Part shown: piece by piece, positions 40,552-50,275 of the stretch
Numbering within the stretch: the first letter of the stretch is position 1
How the letters are laid out: every line of letters starts with the position of its first letter
Assembly (NCBI RefSeq): GCF_019352175.1
Contig: NZ_JACBYI010000032.1
Location: forward strand, 1 to 64,000
Reading direction: 5' to 3'
DNA length: 64,000 bases
DNA from: Paenibacillus sp. S150
GTDB lineage: Bacteria > Bacillota > Bacilli > Paenibacillales > Paenibacillaceae
The notes under the pieces: generated by a model
Database searches by the model: none
The model's input: the letters and a program-made list of their open reading frames with translations, nothing else
Told to the model about the DNA's origin: nothing
Program-made: the position numbers and the translations under genes

Positions 40552-40619
40552 AATAGTGATTGTTATAATTGACAGGATAATACTCTAATCTACGAAATCG
40601 GGAAAAGCGGGGTAGATCA

Positions 40620-41669
40620 ATGATGAAAACGTGGCAGGCTGGTAAGCGGCTTCTTCCCATGACCGCAGCGCTTGGACTCATTCTTGCCGGATGCGGCCGG
40701 GAGGACTTGTCGGTGCTTCGTCCGCAGGGACCGGCGGCGGAAAGCTCGTTCGATCTGATGAAGCTGGCGATCACCATCATGATCGTTGTACTGCTGATCG
40801 TCTTCTCCATTGCAGCCTATGTGCTGATCCGCTTCCGCCGCAAACCGGATCAGAACGAAATGCCCGAGCAGGTGGAAGGCAGCTTCAAGCTGGAGGTGCT
40901 CTGGACTGTCATTCCGCTGATTCTTGTAGTTGTGCTGGCTGTTCCTACGGTAAAAGCCGTGTTTGCCGCCGGAAATGACCATGCGAACGACAAGGATGCG
41001 ATCAAAGTCAAAGTCACCGGGCATCAGTACTGGTGGGAGTTCGAGTATACCGACTATGGGGTCACGACTGCGCAGGACCTGGTGATTCCGGTGGGCAAAG
41101 ATATCGCCTTTGAGCTGAGCACGAAGGATGTGCTGCATTCCTTCTGGGTTCCCTCCCTCTCCGGCAAAATGGATACCAACCCCGCAGGCACGGTCAACCG
41201 GTTCAGCTTCAGTGCGCCAAATGAAGGCGTTTACCGGGGGAAATGTGCGGAGCTGTGCGGCCCGTCCCACGGCTTTATGGAGTTCAAGGTGAAATCGGTC
41301 AGCGAGGCGGCTTTTGAGCAGTGGGTCAGTTCCATGAAATCACCTGCCGTTTTGCCGGAGGACCCGGTTCTTGCCGAGACCCTCAGATCCCAGTGTCTGA
41401 CCTGCCACGCGGTAGGGGATATGCCGGATTTGTCTAGTGCGCCTAATCTGACCGGAATCGGCTCGCGGGAGTCGGTGGCCGGCATATTGCTGAACGATGA
41501 TACAGGGGTGGACGGCGAGCCGGTGCTGGAGAACCTCAAGACCTGGCTGCATGATACCGAAGGCGTCAAGCCGGGCAACAAGATGCCAGACCCGAAGCAG
41601 GATATGGGCTTAAGTGATGAAGAGATAGACGCAATCGCCGAATATCTGGCTGGCTACACGCTGGACTAG
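40620..41669 (+). CDS. ctaC: Cytochrome c oxidase subunit II with fused cytochrome c domain (caa3)
   Basis: 349 residues. Lipoprotein signal with lipobox LAGC near residue 25, two membrane helices, then the cupredoxin CuA domain: QYWWEFEY, VLHSFWVP (His ligand) and CAELCGPSHGFM (Cys209, Cys213, His217, Met220). The fused C-terminal cytochrome c carries CLTCH (Cys259, Cys262, His263) and an axial Met in NKMP. This fusion defines caa3-type oxidases, which accept electrons from cytochrome c and deliver them to subunit I. ATG 40620 (a second ATG follows directly). First gene of the operon. Confidence 0.95.
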   Translation: MMKTWQAGKRLLPMTAALGLILAGCGREDLSVLRPQGPAAESSFDLMKLAITIMIVVLLIVFSIAAYVLIRFRRKPDQNEMPEQVEGSFKLEVLWTVIPLILVVVLAVPTVKAVFAAGNDHANDKDAIKVKVTGHQYWWEFEYTDYGVTTAQDLVIPVGKDIAFELSTKDVLHSFWVPSLSGKMDTNPAGTVNRFSFSAPNEGVYRGKCAELCGPSHGFMEFKVKSVSEAAFEQWVSSMKSPAVLPEDPVLAETLRSQCLTCHAVGDMPDLSSAPNLTGIGSRESVAGILLNDDTGVDGEPVLENLKTWLHDTEGVKPGNKMPDPKQDMGLSDEEIDAIAEYLAGYTLD

Positions 41670-41719
41670 AGCTAACAGCCTGCAGTGGAAGCAGCATATT
41701 TGAAAAGGGGGTACGAACC

Positions 41720-43636
41720 TTGGCTCAAGCAGCGCAGTCCCTGAACCCATCCCAGCCTTTGAAGCATGGTCCCAGCATGAAACGCCATACCGGACTGATG
41801 GACTGGATTACCACTGTCGATCATAAAAAAATAGCGATTCTGTACCTGTGGGCCGGAGGCTTGTTTTTTGGCATCGGCGGGCTTGAGGCCATTCTGATCC
41901 GTATCCAGCTGATTAAGCCGATGAATACCTTTCTGGATGCCCAGACGTTCAACGAGCTGATCACGATGCACGGCACGACAATGATCTTTCTCGGGGTTAT
42001 GCCGGTGATCTTCGCGCTGATGAATGCGGTGATTCCGCTGCAGATCGGCGCGCGGGACGTGGCCTTTCCTTTCCTGAATGCGCTGGGCTTCTGGACCTTC
42101 CTGTTCGGCGGCGTTCTGCTGAATCTCAGCTGGATCATGGGCGGTGCGCCCGATGCGGGCTGGACCTCTTATACTCCCTTGTCCACCATTCAGTACAGCG
42201 GCACGCATGGAGTGGATTTCTACACCATCGGGCTGCAAATTGCCGGACTTGGGACTCTGATCGGGGGAATTAACTTCCTGGCTACCATCATTACGATGCG
42301 CGCGCCGGGCATGTCCTTCATGCGGATGCCGATGTTCGTCTGGGCCAGCTTCATTACCTCGGCCATTATCCTGTTTGCTTTTCCCGCCATTACAGTAGGG
42401 CTTGTGCTGCTGACGTTCGACCGGATTCTCGGAGCCAATTTTTTCGAAACCTCGGCAGGCGGCAATCCGGTGCTCTGGCAGCATATCTTCTGGATCTTCG
42501 GGCATCCCGAAGTGTATATTCTAATTCTACCGGCCTTCGGCATTATCTCGGAGGTCATCCCGACCTTCGCGCGCAAGCGGCTGTTCGGATACAGCTCCAT
42601 GGTCTTCGCCACAATCCTGATCGCCTTTCTCGGCTTCATGGTCTGGGCGCATCATATGTTCACCACCGGCCTCGGTCCGGTAGCGAACGCCTTGTTCTCG
42701 GTATCGACGATGCTCATTGCCGTGCCGACCGGGATCAAAATCTTCAACTGGCTGTTCACGATGTGGGGAGGGCAGGTGCGTTTTACGAGTCCCAACCTGT
42801 TTGCGGTCGGCTTCATCCCCACCTTCACGATGGGCGGAGTAACCGGGGTCATGCTGGCCTCTGCGCCTGCCGATTTCCAATTCCATGATACGTATTTTGT
42901 CGTTGCGCATTTCCACTATGTTATTGTCGGCGGTCTGGTGTCCGGGCTGTTCGCCGGGCTGCACTATTGGTGGCCGAAGATGTTCGGGCGGATGCTGAGT
43001 GAACGCTTGGGCAAATGGACCTTCTGGACCTTCATTATCGGCTTCCATCTGACCTTCTTCGTGCAGCATTTCCTGGGGCTTATGGGGATGCAGCGCCGCG
43101 TGTTCACCTATCTGCCGAATCAGCAGTTTGATCTGCTGAATCTGATCAGCACTGTGGGGGCGGGCCTGATGGGGGTGGGGATGCTTATTTTCCTCACGAA
43201 TATCTTCCTTACCTCCAGAAAGCCGGCCGATGCGGCAGATGATCCCTGGGAGGACGGCCGCACGCTGGAATGGACGATTCCCTCGCCGCCCCCGGAATAC
43301 AATTTCAAGCAGACACCGCTGGTACGCGGTCTGGATGCCTTCTGGAAGGAAAAAACCTCCGGCCATGCCTCCATGACTCCATCCGAACCGGTTGGTCCGA
43401 TTCATATGCCGTCGGCAACAATTCTGCCGTTCCTGATGTCGGCCGGCATTTTTATTGCCGGACTGGGCTTCATGTTCAGCCGCGATGATTTCGGAAATGC
43501 GTTCATGAGCTTTATGTTCAACAATTATCTGGTTACAGCCATCGGGCTGCTGATTACCTTCGGGTCAATGCTGATCCGGTCGCTCTATGATGATCACGGC
43601 TGGCATATTGAGCCTGAAGAGCTGGAAGGAAGGTGA
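41720..43636 (+). CDS. ctaD: Cytochrome c oxidase subunit I
   Basis: 638 residues, about 13-14 membrane helices. Conserved haem and CuB sites: TMHGTTMIF-like (LITMHGTTMIFLG; haem a ligand), FWIFGHPEVYILILPAFGIISE (CuB His and the cross-linked Tyr), MVWAHHMFTTG (CuB His pair) and HDTYFVVAHFHYVI (haem ligands). It is the proton-pumping catalytic core reducing oxygen to water. TTG start at 41720, 8 nt behind AAAGGGGGT. The C-terminal extension with two further helices is typical for Bacillus-type CtaD. Confidence 0.96.
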   Translation: MAQAAQSLNPSQPLKHGPSMKRHTGLMDWITTVDHKKIAILYLWAGGLFFGIGGLEAILIRIQLIKPMNTFLDAQTFNELITMHGTTMIFLGVMPVIFALMNAVIPLQIGARDVAFPFLNALGFWTFLFGGVLLNLSWIMGGAPDAGWTSYTPLSTIQYSGTHGVDFYTIGLQIAGLGTLIGGINFLATIITMRAPGMSFMRMPMFVWASFITSAIILFAFPAITVGLVLLTFDRILGANFFETSAGGNPVLWQHIFWIFGHPEVYILILPAFGIISEVIPTFARKRLFGYSSMVFATILIAFLGFMVWAHHMFTTGLGPVANALFSVSTMLIAVPTGIKIFNWLFTMWGGQVRFTSPNLFAVGFIPTFTMGGVTGVMLASAPADFQFHDTYFVVAHFHYVIVGGLVSGLFAGLHYWWPKMFGRMLSERLGKWTFWTFIIGFHLTFFVQHFLGLMGMQRRVFTYLPNQQFDLLNLISTVGAGLMGVGMLIFLTNIFLTSRKPADAADDPWEDGRTLEWTIPSPPPEYNFKQTPLVRGLDAFWKEKTSGHASMTPSEPVGPIHMPSATILPFLMSAGIFIAGLGFMFSRDDFGNAFMSFMFNNYLVTAIGLLITFGSMLIRSLYDDHGWHIEPEELEGR

Positions 43637-43642
43637 GCGGAC

Positions 43643-44269
43643 ATGACAACGGCACATGCTGAAGCTGCGGCGGACACACTTCCGCACGAACCGGAAAAAG
43701 CAACCCTGGAAGGCCGCAACAAGGTTCTGGCCTTCTGGCTGTTCCTCGGCGGGGAGGCCGTTCTGTTCGGCACCCTGTTCGCGACATTCTTGGCGCTGCG
43801 CAATCAGACCAATGATGGACCGTCGGCAAATGAGCTGTTCCATCTGCCGCTCGTGGCGGCTGCAACCTTCCTCCTGCTGGTCAGCAGCCTGACCAGTGTG
43901 TTCGCCATCCAGGCGATGCACCGGAACAAGCCGGCGCTGCTGCGGGGCTGGCTGGCGGTTACCGTATTTCTTGGGCTGTGCTTTCTGGTGCTGGAAATCT
44001 ACGAATTCAGCGTGTATATACGACATGAGGAATTCGGCATGACCACCAGCGCCTTCAGCTCGGCATTCTACACATTGGTTGGTTTTCACGGCGCACACGT
44101 GGCTTTTGGCATCCTCTGGATTTCCGTGCTGATCGGGCAGCTGGTGCGCAAGGGCCTTACGGTTGTGACTGCACCCAAAATTTATGTGTCGGCCATGTAC
44201 TGGCATTTCATTGATGTGGTCTGGGTTTTTATCTTCACGGTTGTATACCTGCTCGGAAAGGTGGGATAA
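43643..44269 (+). CDS. ctaE: Cytochrome c oxidase subunit III
   Basis: 208 residues, five membrane helices, as in the short bacterial subunit III. Motifs LAFWLFLGGEAVLFGTLFATFLALRNQ and FHGAHVAFGILWI are diagnostic. It stabilises subunit I and its oxygen pathway. The ATG lies 6 nt after the ctaD stop, with GGAAGGTGAG upstream, indicating translational coupling. Confidence 0.95.
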   Translation: MTTAHAEAAADTLPHEPEKATLEGRNKVLAFWLFLGGEAVLFGTLFATFLALRNQTNDGPSANELFHLPLVAAATFLLLVSSLTSVFAIQAMHRNKPALLRGWLAVTVFLGLCFLVLEIYEFSVYIRHEEFGMTTSAFSSAFYTLVGFHGAHVAFGILWISVLIGQLVRKGLTVVTAPKIYVSAMYWHFIDVVWVFIFTVVYLLGKVG

Positions 44270-44271
44270 CC

Positions 44272-44595
44272 ATGGCGGCAGAACAGCATTCCCGGGACGG
44301 CGCGGTGAAGCACCGCCACCGGCAGGAAGGGCCGCAGCGGCATATTGTGGTGTTTATCTTCTCCGTTGTCCTGACGCTGATTGCCTTCGCGGCTGTGGCC
44401 GCAGGAGACGTCAATGCGGCCTTTGCCGTTATTCTGCTGCTGGTCATGGCTGTGCTGCAGGTCTTCCTGCAGATGGGCTTCTGGATGCATCTCAAGGACA
44501 AGGGGCATCTGCTGCCGATTCTCTTCATGCTGGGCGGCTTTTTTATCGCTGGAACCTGCATCGTGATGGCGCTCTATTGGGTATGGTGGGATTAG
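44272..44595 (+). CDS. ctaF: Cytochrome c oxidase subunit IVB
   Basis: 107 residues, three membrane helices. A short basic N-terminal tail (KHRHRQEGPQRHIVVFIFSV) and the FLQMGFWMHLKDKG loop match the CtaF/COX4 prokaryotic subunit. It starts two nt after the ctaE stop. Last structural subunit of the operon; no strong terminator follows. Confidence 0.93.
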   Translation: MAAEQHSRDGAVKHRHRQEGPQRHIVVFIFSVVLTLIAFAAVAAGDVNAAFAVILLLVMAVLQVFLQMGFWMHLKDKGHLLPILFMLGGFFIAGTCIVMALYWVWWD

Positions 44596-45124
44596 CGCAC
44601 AGACAACTCTCTAAATATCGCAAGAAGGACCAGCTAAGGCGGGCGGACGATTGGTGAGCGGGGTGCCGGGGACTGGGATCGTAAGCATCAGGCACGGCTG
44701 AGGTTCCGATTGTAACGTTAGCGGCAGTAACCTCTTCGAGCATCCTCCGGCTTAAGCTAGCCAAACGGCGATCTAGTGGTAAAAAGGCAACTTAATTTTC
44801 GCTTTTTGGGCAATTATCGGCGGTTAGTGGTAAAAAGTAAACTTAAAATCGCTGGAAGCACCGAAATGAAGAGGTTTCCGCAACATTAGTGGTACAAAAT
44901 CCACTTGGCCGTTAGAGCAGTTGGGTTACAGTTGCAGCAAAAGCGGCAGTTGCACTCACGGCCGCTGCGGCGGGCAGGCGGGGGATATGCAGTGGCGGCG
45001 GCTCGCCTTACTCATGTGCAGCGCAGCGCTTGTGCACAGGCCTGCGGGCTGTCTTCGCGAACGTCCTGAATGCTTGCGGGCGGCCCTTTGGACAATACAT
45101 CCCGTGCGAGGAGGTCTTTGAAGC
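44596..45124. other. Spacer within the oxidase cluster
   Basis: About 530 nt splitting ctaF from ctaG, longer than normal for this operon. It contains three AGTG-type palindromic motifs (44775-44793, 44826-44844, 44888-44905), with no gene supported on either strand. It looks like inserted repeat DNA. Confidence 0.6.
44775..44905. repeat. Three AGTG-type palindromic motifs
   Basis: AGTGGTAAAAAGGCAACTT, AGTGGTAAAAAGTAAACTT and AGTGGTACAAAATCCACT, spaced 51 and 62 nt apart. Same family as the clusters near 2.1, 28.2 and 58.9 kb, here inside the caa3 gene cluster. Confidence 0.7.
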
Positions 45125-46051
45125 ATGCTGGGATTGAATTATTTCAGCTTTGCCGAGCTGTGGAGCCCGCTGTTTCTGGCGGCAATGCTGCTGCTGGCAG
45201 CCGGGTACTTTGTTCTGATAGGCCCGCTTGCCGGACGGTTCCCGGGTTCATCCGCGATGCCGCTGTGGCGGCGGCTTTCTTTCGTTGGCGGCATGCTCGC
45301 GCTTTATCTCGCCCAGGGCGGTCCGCTCAGTCTGCTGGGGCATATCTTTTTCTCTTTTCACATGGTGAGCATGGCTTTCTCCTACCTGGTGGCGGTGCCG
45401 CTGATCCTGCTGGGCATTCCGGACTGGGGCTGGCGTGCTCTTCTGAAGTCACTTCCTCTACCGCTGCGGCGGCTGTCCTTCCTGGCCCAGCCTGTGGCGG
45501 CAGCGCTCCTGTTCAACGGGCTCTTTTCGCTGTATCATCTCCCCGCGATCCATGATTATGTCATGCTGCATTTTGCGGTGCACCGGATTTATTACGCTGT
45601 GCTGTTCCTGACTTCGGCACTGATGTGGTGGAACCTGATTAATCCGCTGCCGGAACTGAAGAGCTTAAGCGGGCTTGGCCAGATCGGCTTTATCTTTCTG
45701 AATATGGTGCTGCTGACCCCGGCGTGCGGACTGATTATTTTTGCGGGGGTACCGCTGTATGCGGCCTATAACGATCCGCAGACCTGGGCGCGGGCGATGG
45801 GATACTGTGTGTCCGGCAGTCCGGCGGCGCTGCTGCAGGCTTTTGGCGGTCCCGCCTTCTTCGGGTGGCTGTCGCCCAAGGTGGACCAGCAGGTGGGAGG
45901 GATTGCCATGAAGTTCATTCAGGAATTTATTTTTGCCTCGATGCTTGCTTATGTGTTCTATCATTGGTATAAAAAAGAGAACGGGCAAGACGAGGCGGAA
46001 CTCTCCGCACCCTCTTCCGAGCTGGAGGAGCGTGTTTTGACCCGGGTATAG
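45125..46051 (+). CDS. ctaG: Cytochrome c oxidase assembly factor CtaG
   Basis: 308 residues, about seven to nine membrane helices (caa3_CtaG family). Typical features include LYLAQGGPLSLLGHIFFSFHMVSMAFSYLVAVPL with the His residues of the copper-linked core, and QQVGGIAMKFIQEF near the end. CtaG is needed for maturation of the caa3 CuB centre in B. subtilis. RBS GAGGAGG lies 10 nt before the ATG. It probably continues the oxidase operon despite the 530-nt gap. Confidence 0.92.
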   Translation: MLGLNYFSFAELWSPLFLAAMLLLAAGYFVLIGPLAGRFPGSSAMPLWRRLSFVGGMLALYLAQGGPLSLLGHIFFSFHMVSMAFSYLVAVPLILLGIPDWGWRALLKSLPLPLRRLSFLAQPVAAALLFNGLFSLYHLPAIHDYVMLHFAVHRIYYAVLFLTSALMWWNLINPLPELKSLSGLGQIGFIFLNMVLLTPACGLIIFAGVPLYAAYNDPQTWARAMGYCVSGSPAALLQAFGGPAFFGWLSPKVDQQVGGIAMKFIQEFIFASMLAYVFYHWYKKENGQDEAELSAPSSELEERVLTRV

Positions 46052-46077
46052 CGGGTAGAGCACCGAGGAGGATAATC

Positions 46078-46542
46078 ATGGATATTTTTACAGTGTTTCC
46101 AACGATCAGCACATCTTTCATCGTCATTAGCGCGGTGCTGGTGGCTGTTGGCTGGAGACAAATTATCAAAGGCAAGCGCGAGGCGCACAAGAAGACAATG
46201 ATTGCCGCGGCAGTCGCTGCCGTGCTGTTTTTCATCGTATATGTGTCAAGAACGGTGTTCGTGGGCAATACATCCTGGGGCGGACCGGAGGAGCTGTCGC
46301 TCCTGTACCACATTTTTCTGATATTCCATATTGTGCTGGCGACAGTGGCCGCCGTATTCGGAATCACTACGCTGACACTGGGCTTCAAGGCCAAGTATGC
46401 CAAACACCGGAAATGGGGAAGAGTGACCTCGGTAATCTGGTTCATTACGGCGATTACGGGCGTTATGGTTTATGTGCTGCTGTACATATTTTATCCGGGC
46501 GGACATACGAAGCCGGTGTGGGAAGTTATTTTGGGCGCTTAA
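46078..46542 (+). CDS. DUF420 membrane protein (YozB/CtaM-like)
   Basis: 154 residues, four to five membrane helices, with conserved His in AHKKTM, SLLYHIFLIFHIVLATVA and KHRKWGRVTSVIW. DUF420 proteins accompany haem-copper oxidase genes; CtaM, a relative in Staphylococcus, is needed for oxidase maturation. It follows ctaG by 26 nt with GAGGAGG upstream and ends before a bidirectional terminator. Confidence 0.88.
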   Translation: MDIFTVFPTISTSFIVISAVLVAVGWRQIIKGKREAHKKTMIAAAVAAVLFFIVYVSRTVFVGNTSWGGPEELSLLYHIFLIFHIVLATVAAVFGITTLTLGFKAKYAKHRKWGRVTSVIWFITAITGVMVYVLLYIFYPGGHTKPVWEVILGA

Positions 46543-46567
46543 CCTACCGTAGAATTCTAAGAGTACC

Positions 46568-46624
46568 AAAAGACCTGTGCAGCTTGCGGTTCCGTTTTGG
46601 AACGGGCAGGCCCACAGGTCTTTT
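46568..46624. terminator. Bidirectional terminator between DUF420 and mcp
   Basis: Arms AAAAGACCTGTG and CACAGGTCTTTT (12 bp) with a long interior, symmetrical A/T ends serving both convergent units. Confidence 0.85.
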
Positions 46625-46640
46625 GTTCAACTATAATAAG

Positions 46641-48230
46641 CTACAAACGGAAGGAGGAAACGGTATTCTGAAGCTCCTCGGCCAGACTGGCCAGGGATTG
46701 GGCAGAGGAGGCGGTCTCCTCGCTGCTTGCGGCTGACTGCTGGGTGGTGGCGGAAATGTTCTCGACGGCGGCCAGGACATTGCTTGATTGTGCCGCTTGT
46801 TCTTCACTGGCTGCAGCGATTTCGGAAATTTTCTGGCCGGCGTTATTGACCATGGTGACAATCCTGTGGAAGGAGGCGCCGGATTTCTCCGACAATTCGG
46901 CGCTTCCCTGAACAGCATTCACACTATCGCGTGTGTTCACCTGCATGCCTTTGATAATGCCCGTAATTTGCTTGGTTGCCTCGCCGCTGCGTTCGGCCAG
47001 CCTGCGCACCTCATCGGCTACAACGGCGAACCCGCGCCCTTGCTCTCCGGCTCTGGCCGCTTCAATGGCGGCATTCAGTGCCAGCAGATTGGTCTGATCG
47101 GCAATATCCTCAATGACATCAATAATATCCCCGACCTTCTGGGAGTCCTCTTCCAGCCGCGACATTTGTTCGCTTACCGACTGCATGCTCTCCATGGATT
47201 CCTGAATGATGGTATTGCCGTCCTCGGCAATCCGGACGGTCTCATCCGAGATGAAGGAGGCCTGTTCAGTATTCTGGGCCACAGAGTGGATAGCGCTGGA
47301 GAGCTCTTTGAACAATTCGCTGATTGTTCCGGCGTCATTCGCAGTGCTTGTGCTTCCGCTCGCCACCTCCTGTGTACTGGCTGAAATCTCCTCCGCTGCT
47401 GCGGAAAGGCTTTGGGAATGGGTAAGTATAGTCCCGACGGTGCTGCGGAGATTGAGCACCATCTCGTTGACCCTGACTGCCAGCATGCCAATTTCGTCTT
47501 TGGTGTCAATATCCGCCTGGCTGCGGAGATCACCATCCGCCACCTTGGAGAGGATCTGGACTACCTTGGCCAGCGGCTTCGAAATGATCCGGGAGATCAT
47601 ATAGCCGAGCAAGACGCACAGCAGCACAGCAGCTGCAACGACAGAAAGCGTAATGGTCCGCGAGGAGCTAAAGAGGGAAGCTCCATTCTGTCTGGCCTGG
47701 TCCGCCTCATGGATATTGATGCTGATCAGATTATTGATGATTTGCTTGAGCGTATCTGCCTGGTTATTCAGAGTACTGCCGCGCAGCATCTCTAACAGCT
47801 CCTCGTCCTGTCCGGCAAGCGACATGCTGACTAGAGATTCGTAAGTGGTCAAATATTCGTTCCAGGCGGCTTCGAACGGCGCGATCGCCTGGGCAGAGTC
47901 CTCGCTGAGCTTTGTTTTACGGAATGCAGCGATATTATCCAGCACATTCTGTTTTTCCGCCTGATACTCTTCCACCCGTTCCTGACGTTCTCCCAGCGTC
48001 TCCTTAATGTACAAATCCCTGGCGTTGACGCGCATAAGGGAGAAGCTGTTCTGAGTGTTCTGGAGCGAGGAGACGGGAACCAGATTGTTGGCATACATAT
48101 CCTCCAGGCTGTCGTTGATCGAACCGAGATTGTTCAGTCCATACATTCCCACGAAGGCCAAAATGACAGCGACCACCAAAAAGGCTGAGATTAATTTCAC
48201 GCTTGTTTTTAAATTATAGAACCACTTCAT
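46641..48230 (-). CDS. Methyl-accepting chemotaxis protein
   Basis: 529 residues. TM1 (10-30), an extracytoplasmic four-helix-bundle sensor (4HB_MCP type, to about 190), TM2 (about 190-210), HAMP (KPLAKVVQILSKVADGDL) and a signalling domain with the hairpin tip IEDIADQTNLLALNAAIEAARAGEQGRGFAVVADEVRRLAE. It assembles with CheA/CheW into sensory arrays. RBS GGAGGAAAC precedes the ATG. It is the last gene of a reverse-strand cheW-cheA-mcp operon (30 nt after cheA). Ligand unknown. Confidence 0.93.
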   Translation of the reverse strand: MKWFYNLKTSVKLISAFLVVAVILAFVGMYGLNNLGSINDSLEDMYANNLVPVSSLQNTQNSFSLMRVNARDLYIKETLGERQERVEEYQAEKQNVLDNIAAFRKTKLSEDSAQAIAPFEAAWNEYLTTYESLVSMSLAGQDEELLEMLRGSTLNNQADTLKQIINNLISINIHEADQARQNGASLFSSSRTITLSVVAAAVLLCVLLGYMISRIISKPLAKVVQILSKVADGDLRSQADIDTKDEIGMLAVRVNEMVLNLRSTVGTILTHSQSLSAAAEEISASTQEVASGSTSTANDAGTISELFKELSSAIHSVAQNTEQASFISDETVRIAEDGNTIIQESMESMQSVSEQMSRLEEDSQKVGDIIDVIEDIADQTNLLALNAAIEAARAGEQGRGFAVVADEVRRLAERSGEATKQITGIIKGMQVNTRDSVNAVQGSAELSEKSGASFHRIVTMVNNAGQKISEIAAASEEQAAQSSNVLAAVENISATTQQSAASSEETASSAQSLASLAEELQNTVSSFRL

Positions 48231-48259
48231 ACCAGTTTCCTCCAGTTAACATGTATTTG

Positions 48260-50245
48260 TCAGACCATATAACTCCATTGTGCAAAAAGGCTTGCGGTAT
48301 CGATGATAAGCGCGGCTTTGCCGTTTCCAAGAATAGTTGCCCCGGCGATGCCTTCTGTCTTGCCTATGTATGAGCCCAGCGGCTTAATGACAATGTCCTG
48401 ATTGCCAACCAGGGCGTCTACCGCCAGTGCAAGCCGCTTCTCGCCTTGTCCCAATATAATCAAAGGGAGGGTGTTCGGAGCTGCTTCTGCTCTTGGGATT
48501 TGAAGAAAATGATGCAGCCAGACTACCGGAACGAGCTGGCTGCGAGCTGTGATCACCGGTCTGCCCCGCACACTCCGGATGTCCTCCGCTGGGATGCGCA
48601 AAATTTCGGCCACATTGCTCATAGGAATCACAAAGGTCTTATTGCCTGCAATTACGAGCAGCCCCCGGATGATCGCCAGAGTCAACGGCAGGCGGATACG
48701 AAACCGGGTGCCTTGCCCCTTGGCAGTCTCAATGTCAATGATTCCGTTGATCCGCTCAATGTCATTGCGGACAATATCCATGCCCACCCCGCGCCCGGAG
48801 ATATCGCTGATTTGGGTGGCTGTAGAGAACCCGGGTCTGAATATCAGCCGCAAAGCTTCATCCTCATTCATATACCGTGCCTCTTCGGCTGTAATGATGC
48901 CCTTGCTGATGGCTGATTGGGCAACGGCTTCGGGATCGATGCCTGCGCCGTCATCTTCAATGACAAGGATGATCTGGTTGTCCTCATGGGAGGCGGCGAT
49001 CCGGACGGTACCCGTTTCGCTTTTGCCTGCGGCACGCCGCAGCTCCGGGGTTTCAATGCCGTGATCCAGCGCATTTCGCAGCAGGTGGATCAGCGGGTCG
49101 CCCAGCTCTTCAATCAGTGTCCGGTCAAGCTCTGTCTCCTTGCCCTCAATCACCAGCCCGATTTGTTTGTTAAGTGAGTGCGACAAATCTCTGACCATAC
49201 GCGGCAGCCGGTTGAACAACTGCTCGATGGGCAGCATTCTGACCTTGATCATACTTTCCTGCAGCTCGCGGGTGACGGTCACCAGGTGGTCTGCAAGCTG
49301 TCCAAGCTCCTCTGTCATACTGTCTGCCCCGTATTTCTGGTGGAACCTCCGGCTTAAGAGGTGAAGCTGGGCCTGATCAATCACCAGTTCTCCCGCCAGA
49401 TTCATCAGCTTCTCCAACCGCTCGACGTGGACGCGGATTGTTGGGGGCTTAACTTTGTCGGCTGCAAACGGTGCTGCCTCGAAATGCTCCCGGTCAGCCC
49501 GGTTATCCGTTTCAGGCTCCGCCAGCCTGACCTTGGTCCGCTGGGGGGCAGTGTCCTTCACTTCTTCTATGTAGATATTTTCGACATCGATCATGGAAGC
49601 GATATGCCGGCGCAGCCCGTGAATATCCCCTTCGGGGGCCAGCATCCAGGACGCACCGTCCAGCCGGCTGTCGTTGATATCCATCTCCTCCAGCTCAGGC
49701 TTCATGCGCAGGACGGTGGAGAGGCTCCGCAGTTTGGCATCGATGAGATGCAGGCGCGGCAGCTTCATTTCGCAGTCGGGGGACAGCCAGACGTGAAACC
49801 AGAGAAGCGGAAGGGGGGCGTCCTCTCCGCTTGGCAGCTGCATAACGGGAATGCTGCCTTGTCCGCCTGCTCCATACGAGCCAAGCTTGCGGATCAGCCC
49901 GGAAACGTCGGTGGTCTCGTGATCTGCGGCAGCGATTTCGCCCTGCAGCGCACGCATTCCATCCAAGGTCTGAAAGAACAGACGGATAAGCTCTTGCGTG
50001 ACCTGCCGTTCGCCATTCCTCATTTGATGAAGCAGATGCTCCAGGTGATGGGTGACCTCCTTCAGCTTGTTGTAGCCCATCGAAGCTGAAGAGCCCTTAA
50101 GCGTGTGCGCCGCCCGGAAAAATCGTTGAATCCCGGCCTCGGTCTCCCCGGTCTGCTCCAGCCGGAGGATCTCATCTTCTATAAGCTGCAGCTGCTCCTC
50201 CAATTCCTCCAGGAAAATCCCCCGATATTCGGATATATCAACCAT
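48260..50245 (-). CDS. cheA: Chemotaxis histidine kinase CheA
   Basis: 661 residues. Hpt domain with phosphorylated His47 in AAHTLKGSS, a P2-like region, dimerisation helices (VERLEKLMNLAGELVIDQAQL), the ATPase with N-box HLLRNALDHGIE and G-boxes DDGAGI and GRGVGMD, and a C-terminal CheW-like regulatory domain. All catalytic motifs are intact. I start at MVDISEYRG (50245), 7 nt behind AAGGCG; an upstream in-frame ATG at 50266 is less convincing. No CheY or CheB is adjacent, so it is a compact accessory chemosensory operon or relies on distant che genes. Confidence 0.92.
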   Translation of the reverse strand: MVDISEYRGIFLEELEEQLQLIEDEILRLEQTGETEAGIQRFFRAAHTLKGSSASMGYNKLKEVTHHLEHLLHQMRNGERQVTQELIRLFFQTLDGMRALQGEIAAADHETTDVSGLIRKLGSYGAGGQGSIPVMQLPSGEDAPLPLLWFHVWLSPDCEMKLPRLHLIDAKLRSLSTVLRMKPELEEMDINDSRLDGASWMLAPEGDIHGLRRHIASMIDVENIYIEEVKDTAPQRTKVRLAEPETDNRADREHFEAAPFAADKVKPPTIRVHVERLEKLMNLAGELVIDQAQLHLLSRRFHQKYGADSMTEELGQLADHLVTVTRELQESMIKVRMLPIEQLFNRLPRMVRDLSHSLNKQIGLVIEGKETELDRTLIEELGDPLIHLLRNALDHGIETPELRRAAGKSETGTVRIAASHEDNQIILVIEDDGAGIDPEAVAQSAISKGIITAEEARYMNEDEALRLIFRPGFSTATQISDISGRGVGMDIVRNDIERINGIIDIETAKGQGTRFRIRLPLTLAIIRGLLVIAGNKTFVIPMSNVAEILRIPAEDIRSVRGRPVITARSQLVPVVWLHHFLQIPRAEAAPNTLPLIILGQGEKRLALAVDALVGNQDIVIKPLGSYIGKTEGIAGATILGNGKAALIIDTASLFAQWSYMV

Positions 50246-50275
50246 AGTTCGCCTTCTCTCTCTCATGGCCTTCGG

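Larger units (their letters stand above)
40212..40619. other. Spacer upstream of the caa3 oxidase operon
   Basis: About 400 nt with no gene. It holds the terminator at 40290-40334 and the ctaC promoter at 40523-40551. Two TGTGAA half-sites (about 40503-40508 and 40514-40519) lie just upstream of the -35 box and could bind an FNR/Rex/CcpA-type regulator. Confidence 0.55.
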